From Ladona fulva (lineage: Eukaryota; Arthropoda; Insecta; Odonata; Libellulidae): a stretch of DNA of 64,000 nucleotides. Location: assembly GCA_000376725.2 (NCBI GenBank), contig KZ308282.1, positions 256,164-320,163 on the forward strand. Reading direction: 5' to 3'. A program made the translations under genes and the position numbers. The notes below the pieces were generated by a model. That model searched no databases and was not told the DNA's origin. It worked only from the letters and a program-made list of their open reading frames with translations. This document shows positions 59,654 to 64,000 of this stretch, in pieces. How positions within the stretch are numbered: the stretch's first letter is position 1; the number at the start of each line of letters is the position of its first letter.

Positions 59654-62600
59654 ATGCGTCGTTGCTCCAACCTACATTTGGAAATGGGAGTTCAGAAAGT
59701 GTTTATTGTAGCAGGCATATTGCTGCTGGTAAGTGAATTCGGGTGCACTTCGGAGGACGAGCAGTTACAGAAGAGCCATGACTGTGAGTGCACGCCCAAG
59801 GATCTCTGCCGCTCCGCTGACGTAAGGTTAGAACAAGAGAGCAAGAGGAGGAACCGCATTCACGCAACTTGGTTATAGCTCTCCCAAAATTAACAATCGC
59901 ATTGCTCTCGCGAAAGAAATTCCTGAATTGTAATATCGGAAGCAGACTTTTTCCATCTAACTTTTCGACTGCGTTCACAGGCTAATAACTCATTCAATGA
60001 AATATCGATGTTAAAGTATTTAAAGGATTTGAGGGCAAAAAACCCTTTATCGTTAATTTACGGAAATTTTTGAAATAAAATTCTTATAAATACTTTTGCC
60101 TTAATATGTTGAGATAGCCCATATTTCATTTATCCGATATCTCAGCGAAGTATCATTTGAAAGTATTGCAACAAGAATGTCACCATCGACCATTTACAAC
60201 ATTTTACGGTCATTTTCGAAAAAAATTGTGATCAGACTTCATCCAGCCATTGCCAACCTTTATCATATGTTGTTCGGAGGTTTTGTGAGAGTTTCTAATG
60301 CCCCGAGGCTTAGTTCGGCGTGGTATAAATCTGTCGTTACTACAGTAACTATACAGTATAAGATACTATGAATTTGATATAACTAGTTATTGTAGCATGC
60401 ACACTTTTATATATTTATAAGAATTAATAACCCCCATTTAGAAGTAAGGATATTGCAATATAATTTTAACTCTTAATTGGAGTTTCCTCGCATCTACAAA
60501 ATCGCAGTTACGCCTGTATGCGCACTACGATGTTTCAGGAAAGAAAAGTCACGCGTCATTGATGCTAATTGAAATTTCGAGTTGTTAGTGGTCTTTTGCG
60601 TAACATTCTTCGAGCTTGATTGTTCCGTTTGCTTGTTGTAGGCATAATGTTGTGGAAATTTCTAGTATGGTCTAATACTGATCGTTAGGGGACTAAATTA
60701 TATCTGAAAAGTATATATAATTTCTATTTACTGACCTCTACCACAGCCGCAACTGTAAGCTAAATATTTTGAAGAGGATGCACGAACACGTTGTGTTAAA
60801 AATTGTTATATAAAAATAAAAAAAAAATATTTACCAAGAAGGATTTAGCTTACAAAGACTTATTTATCTCAAAATAAAATTTACTTCGTGAATTGCAATA
60901 ATTTTTGAAAATATCGTTCTTATTAAATTTGTTTTTTCCTTAATCTAAAATACTACTTCAACTTTGGTATTTATGAAGGGGTAATTTTATTCCTTTTTAA
61001 TTCTGGTTTATTTAAAAGTATATTGCGCATCTTTGTCTTTTGAATGTGGAATTAAATACCATGCAATCGTTAAAATAATAAATTTTGATGATTAACCTTA
61101 TCGAAACTTTTAATGAGGATAATACGCAAGTTTTAACTAATAGGGATTGCTATGATGGGATATTTTTATGGTTCTCGGATTAGATAAAATTACTCGAGTT
61201 TCTAGAACCCATTGTTACCATCAGTACTTTTTCTTCTTTTTTCTAGGCTTATGGCGTAGAAAAAAATCATTCCACGTTGAACATAAAGAAACAAACCTAC
61301 AATTTACTGTGGTAGGATGGTAAGACCCACGATGAATTCCGTTAATAAAAATATAGGTTTTGACATAGAAAGATAACACAAAAAAGGAATGTTGTAGCAT
61401 AAGAATAAGAGAAATTCAAGGCTTTAATATCTGAACCTCTCTTTCGCGTAACAAAAACATGATGCGGATTGATTCAGAGCTAACCAGCCACCGGAAAGTC
61501 TATACTTACATTAAAAATAGCTGGAATGCAATGAAGATATTGAACGATCACATAAATCATTTTCTTTTGCGGAAAGTTGCGTGAACGTAAACAGTTTCAA
61601 TTGATATGAATCACGAAAAAACTGAAAAGAAAATCTCGTAATTTTTCCATTATAACCTGTTTATAATCTCATAATTTTTCCATCATAACTTGTTCATAAA
61701 ATAAAACAAATATTTTCAGTAAATTCTTGAATGATTCAAAAACAATTTTTTCCACTGTTAAGATTTAATTACGGCAATAAGAGAGGTAATTTAATTCAGT
61801 AATGTACTCAAGGAAAATAAAAAAGATTGGAATAGAGCCTTTTCCCAATACTCCTTACTTTGCACAACAAATGATTTCCAATTCTGCAAAACAACTTATT
61901 TCACCATACTTTGCTCTTCTTCTATGTGTTTGCACTTCTTCTGTCTTATTCTATCTATTTGCACCTTCAGTATTAACTATCTTGACTGTTTTTCGAGAAC
62001 ATGATGGTTGTTTCCTTTCAGGGCTGTTTCCTCAAGAGAAACATTTCTGTGTATCACTTCAATGGATGAAATTCTTTAAGGAAATTTAAAGATAAGAAAA
62101 TTACAATTTTTGATGGATTATTTTTTTTTAATAAGAAAGTAACATAAGCAGTGCCATTTCTGCAGGACCACTGGCTTTTAATCTGTCAGTTATCTTTCAA
62201 TTACAATAAATAATGAATTATTTAATAGTGAACCAGGCTATTAACAGAAGCCAAAATAGAATAAAAGAATTTAAAAATTACCTTGTGAAACAGATAAATG
62301 ACAGCATTGAAGAGGTATGAATTACAAATAATAAATAACTTTTCACACCAAATTACTATAATTCTCAAAAGTTTAGAACTTCACGAGGTATTGCGGTTGC
62401 TCCAGTTTTAATGTTTCAGTATATTCTTGTTTATGAGATATAATTTAATACATTTCTTACTCGCTATTGAAACATGCACATCTGTCAACATATTGCTTCT
62501 GTGTTCAAGTTTTGTAAAAGAAGATTTATGGATAGCTTGCATGAAACAAGTATATGAATACTTTTATACTTCTAACATATAATAGAAACGTTTGTAGCCA

Positions 62601-62979
62601 CTTACAGAAATATGTACAAGTAATATCTTGAGTTTTTGTTTTTCTCATATTTCCATCTCAAAGAGAGATTTCTATGAAAACTTTCTGTTTCTAGTACAGG
62701 AGCAAATAACTGCAATCAGACATCGGAGGTATGTTGCAAGAAGATTCCTTCAATAATCCCAATCAACAAAACAATATCAGAAGACAAATTGAAAAAATGT
62801 CAACATCACCTAAGCAGTTCTCAAATAAAGGACAAACAAGAGGCAAACCATGCAGATTTTCCTTGGATGGTGCGAATTTCTGAGCAGACTGATGGTTCCA
62901 ACTCTGAATTATCTTATAAATGTGGAGGTTCTCTTATACACCCTACAGTTGTCCTAACTGGAGCTCATTGTGTTTTTGG
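59654..62979 (+). CDS. Clip-domain serine protease or protease homologue, 5' part (continues past window)
   Basis: Exon 1 starts at 59654 (or the second ATG at 59684, which has the better start context) and encodes a signal peptide with core VFIVAGILLLVSEFGCTS. It is followed by clip-type CECTPKDLC. A strong donor GTAAGG lies at 59822; a weaker in-phase one lies at 59827. A later exon starts at 62695 or 62700 and runs to 62979. It contains CNQTSEVCC, the end of the clip domain, a linker, then FPWMVRIS and KCGGSLIHPTVVLTGAHCVFG, the start of an S1 protease domain with the catalytic His present. Relatives include prophenoloxidase-activating factor II type proteins of the haemolymph cascade. The catalytic Asp and Ser lie outside the window, so active protease versus homologue cannot be decided. 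The joint between the two exons is uncertain: either the weak donor (phase 2 to 62695) or a missing short exon. Confidence 0.8.
59827..62694. other. Intron(s) of the clip-protease gene
   Basis: About 2.9 kb separates the first exon from the next recognised one. The middle of the clip domain may need one short exon here. Candidate acceptors such as the one at 62020 (TTTCCTTTCAG) gave no convincing clip sequence. No repeat recognised. Confidence 0.4.
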
Positions 62980-64000
62980 GTAAGTGATTTTGTTAACTCT
63001 TTCTGTTAAATTATAGGATGTGCTAATTAAATATTAATCAAATTTCATGAGATGTTTGTGATATTTAAGCCAATAAATAGTTTTATAACCTCAATATCAT
63101 GACTTAGTCTACTTTCATGATTTGTTTTTTTAAGAAAACTGTCTTTATCATTGATTTATCATAGAGAGTGATTGCAATCCATCTAAATGCCAAAATCAAG
63201 TCAAAAATATACTGTAGGAAAATATTCATAAAATCATTTTGCAACTATGTAGAAAAGGAATTATTCAACAGAAATTAAAATACTTAGGAAGTGAGATCAA
63301 TATTCCCTACCATGAATTAAACTGGGGACTGTCTTCAGCAAAGGTGAACTTGTTATCCAAGAGCCTGTCAATCAGTTCAATTGAAATAGTTGTTCATAAA
63401 GTGAGAGTTCAAGCAAGAGATCTTCATGCTAGTGTTCATTAAGTTAGAGTACCTTAAGTGAGGAATAATTTTACAAAAATTATGTATTATCTAATGTTAT
63501 CTTCAGATGAGACACCTTTTAAATAATGTCTTTCAAAGAAAAGTAATAAAACAATATGGTTGTTGTTACTATCATTAACAGAAAATTATAAATGGTTATG
63601 CTAGAGGAAAATTAAGTTAACATTTTCTTTTTAAGGATAAACAAATTGGTTGAAGTTACAACTGCTAACACAGCATAAAAGAATGATATGTTTATGGTAA
63701 CTTCATTAAAATAGCAAAAATCACCCAGGAGAATGGGAATTTTTGTCTTCAGCTTTTTTATCAGGATCTTATTTCACTATATCCTTAAGACCATAAAAGT
63801 GACATTCTCATCTGTGATGTTTCAATGGTGCACTAGAAGATTGTAGTTTAGTCTGGCAGTGTAAAAAGGAAATGAAAATTATCTAACAATTTCTTATGTT
63901 TTGCATATTACATTATTTTGTTTCATATCATCCAATATCATTCATAAGGTATAAAATAGTGTATAACTGTTGATGATTACATTCAGAATTCTCATAAAAA
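62980..64000. other. Intron of the clip-protease gene to window end
   Basis: Begins with donor GTAAGT at 62980. The next protease exon, expected to carry the catalytic Asp region, was not seen before 64000. The open frame at 63239-63442 has no protease motif. Confidence 0.5.

Overview
This is AT-rich eukaryotic DNA, almost certainly from an insect. Its genes are split by GT-AG introns. It carries an alpha-tocopherol-transfer-protein-like CRAL-TRIO pair, a pancreatic-lipase-family gene and a clip-domain serine protease, together with Penelope, copia, LINE, SINE and many short DNA-transposon (MITE) remnants. I cannot name the species. No bacterial-type operons, CRISPR arrays or rRNA genes were seen.

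Layout. 1-4835 is non-coding and repeat-rich (a 268-bp MITE-like element and two copies of a 355-bp repeat). 4836-14338 (+) is the 3' five-exon part of CRAL-TRIO gene 1; its first coding exon is not in the window. 19782-25149 (+) is CRAL-TRIO gene 2, complete in six exons and 308 aa, with the same exon lengths and phases as gene 1. The two are clearly a tandem duplication. Between and inside them lie two blocks of a perfect 14-bp minisatellite, a piggyBac-type MITE, SINEs and a GC-rich island. 25614-26855 (+) is a 5'-truncated Penelope-like element. 27451-29259 (-) is a seven-exon alkaline-phosphatase-like gene whose reading frame is open throughout but whose metal-binding residues are largely replaced. 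It is the most interesting gene here. 29260-47700 has no convincing host gene; it holds copia and LINE remnants, foldback elements with tRNA-like cores, a palindrome and other repeats. 47724-57633 (+) is a complete secreted lipase of seven exons and 356 aa with an intact Ser-Asp-His triad. 59654 to beyond the window end (+) is the 5' part of a clip-domain serine protease or protease homologue.

Assembly quality matters here. There are nine single 'n' characters. At two of them (17901, 44584) exactly 156 bases are repeated on both sides. Around 9475-13216 a whole array contig looks like a misplaced second copy of the contig at 14644-17900. Several apparent duplications are therefore artefacts of unmerged contig overlaps.

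The host genes do not form an obvious pathway. Lipid or tocopherol transfer, extracellular lipid hydrolysis and a secreted protease are neighbours only by position, as is usual in insect genomes. All splice models come from reading exon phase and family motifs by eye, without transcripts.
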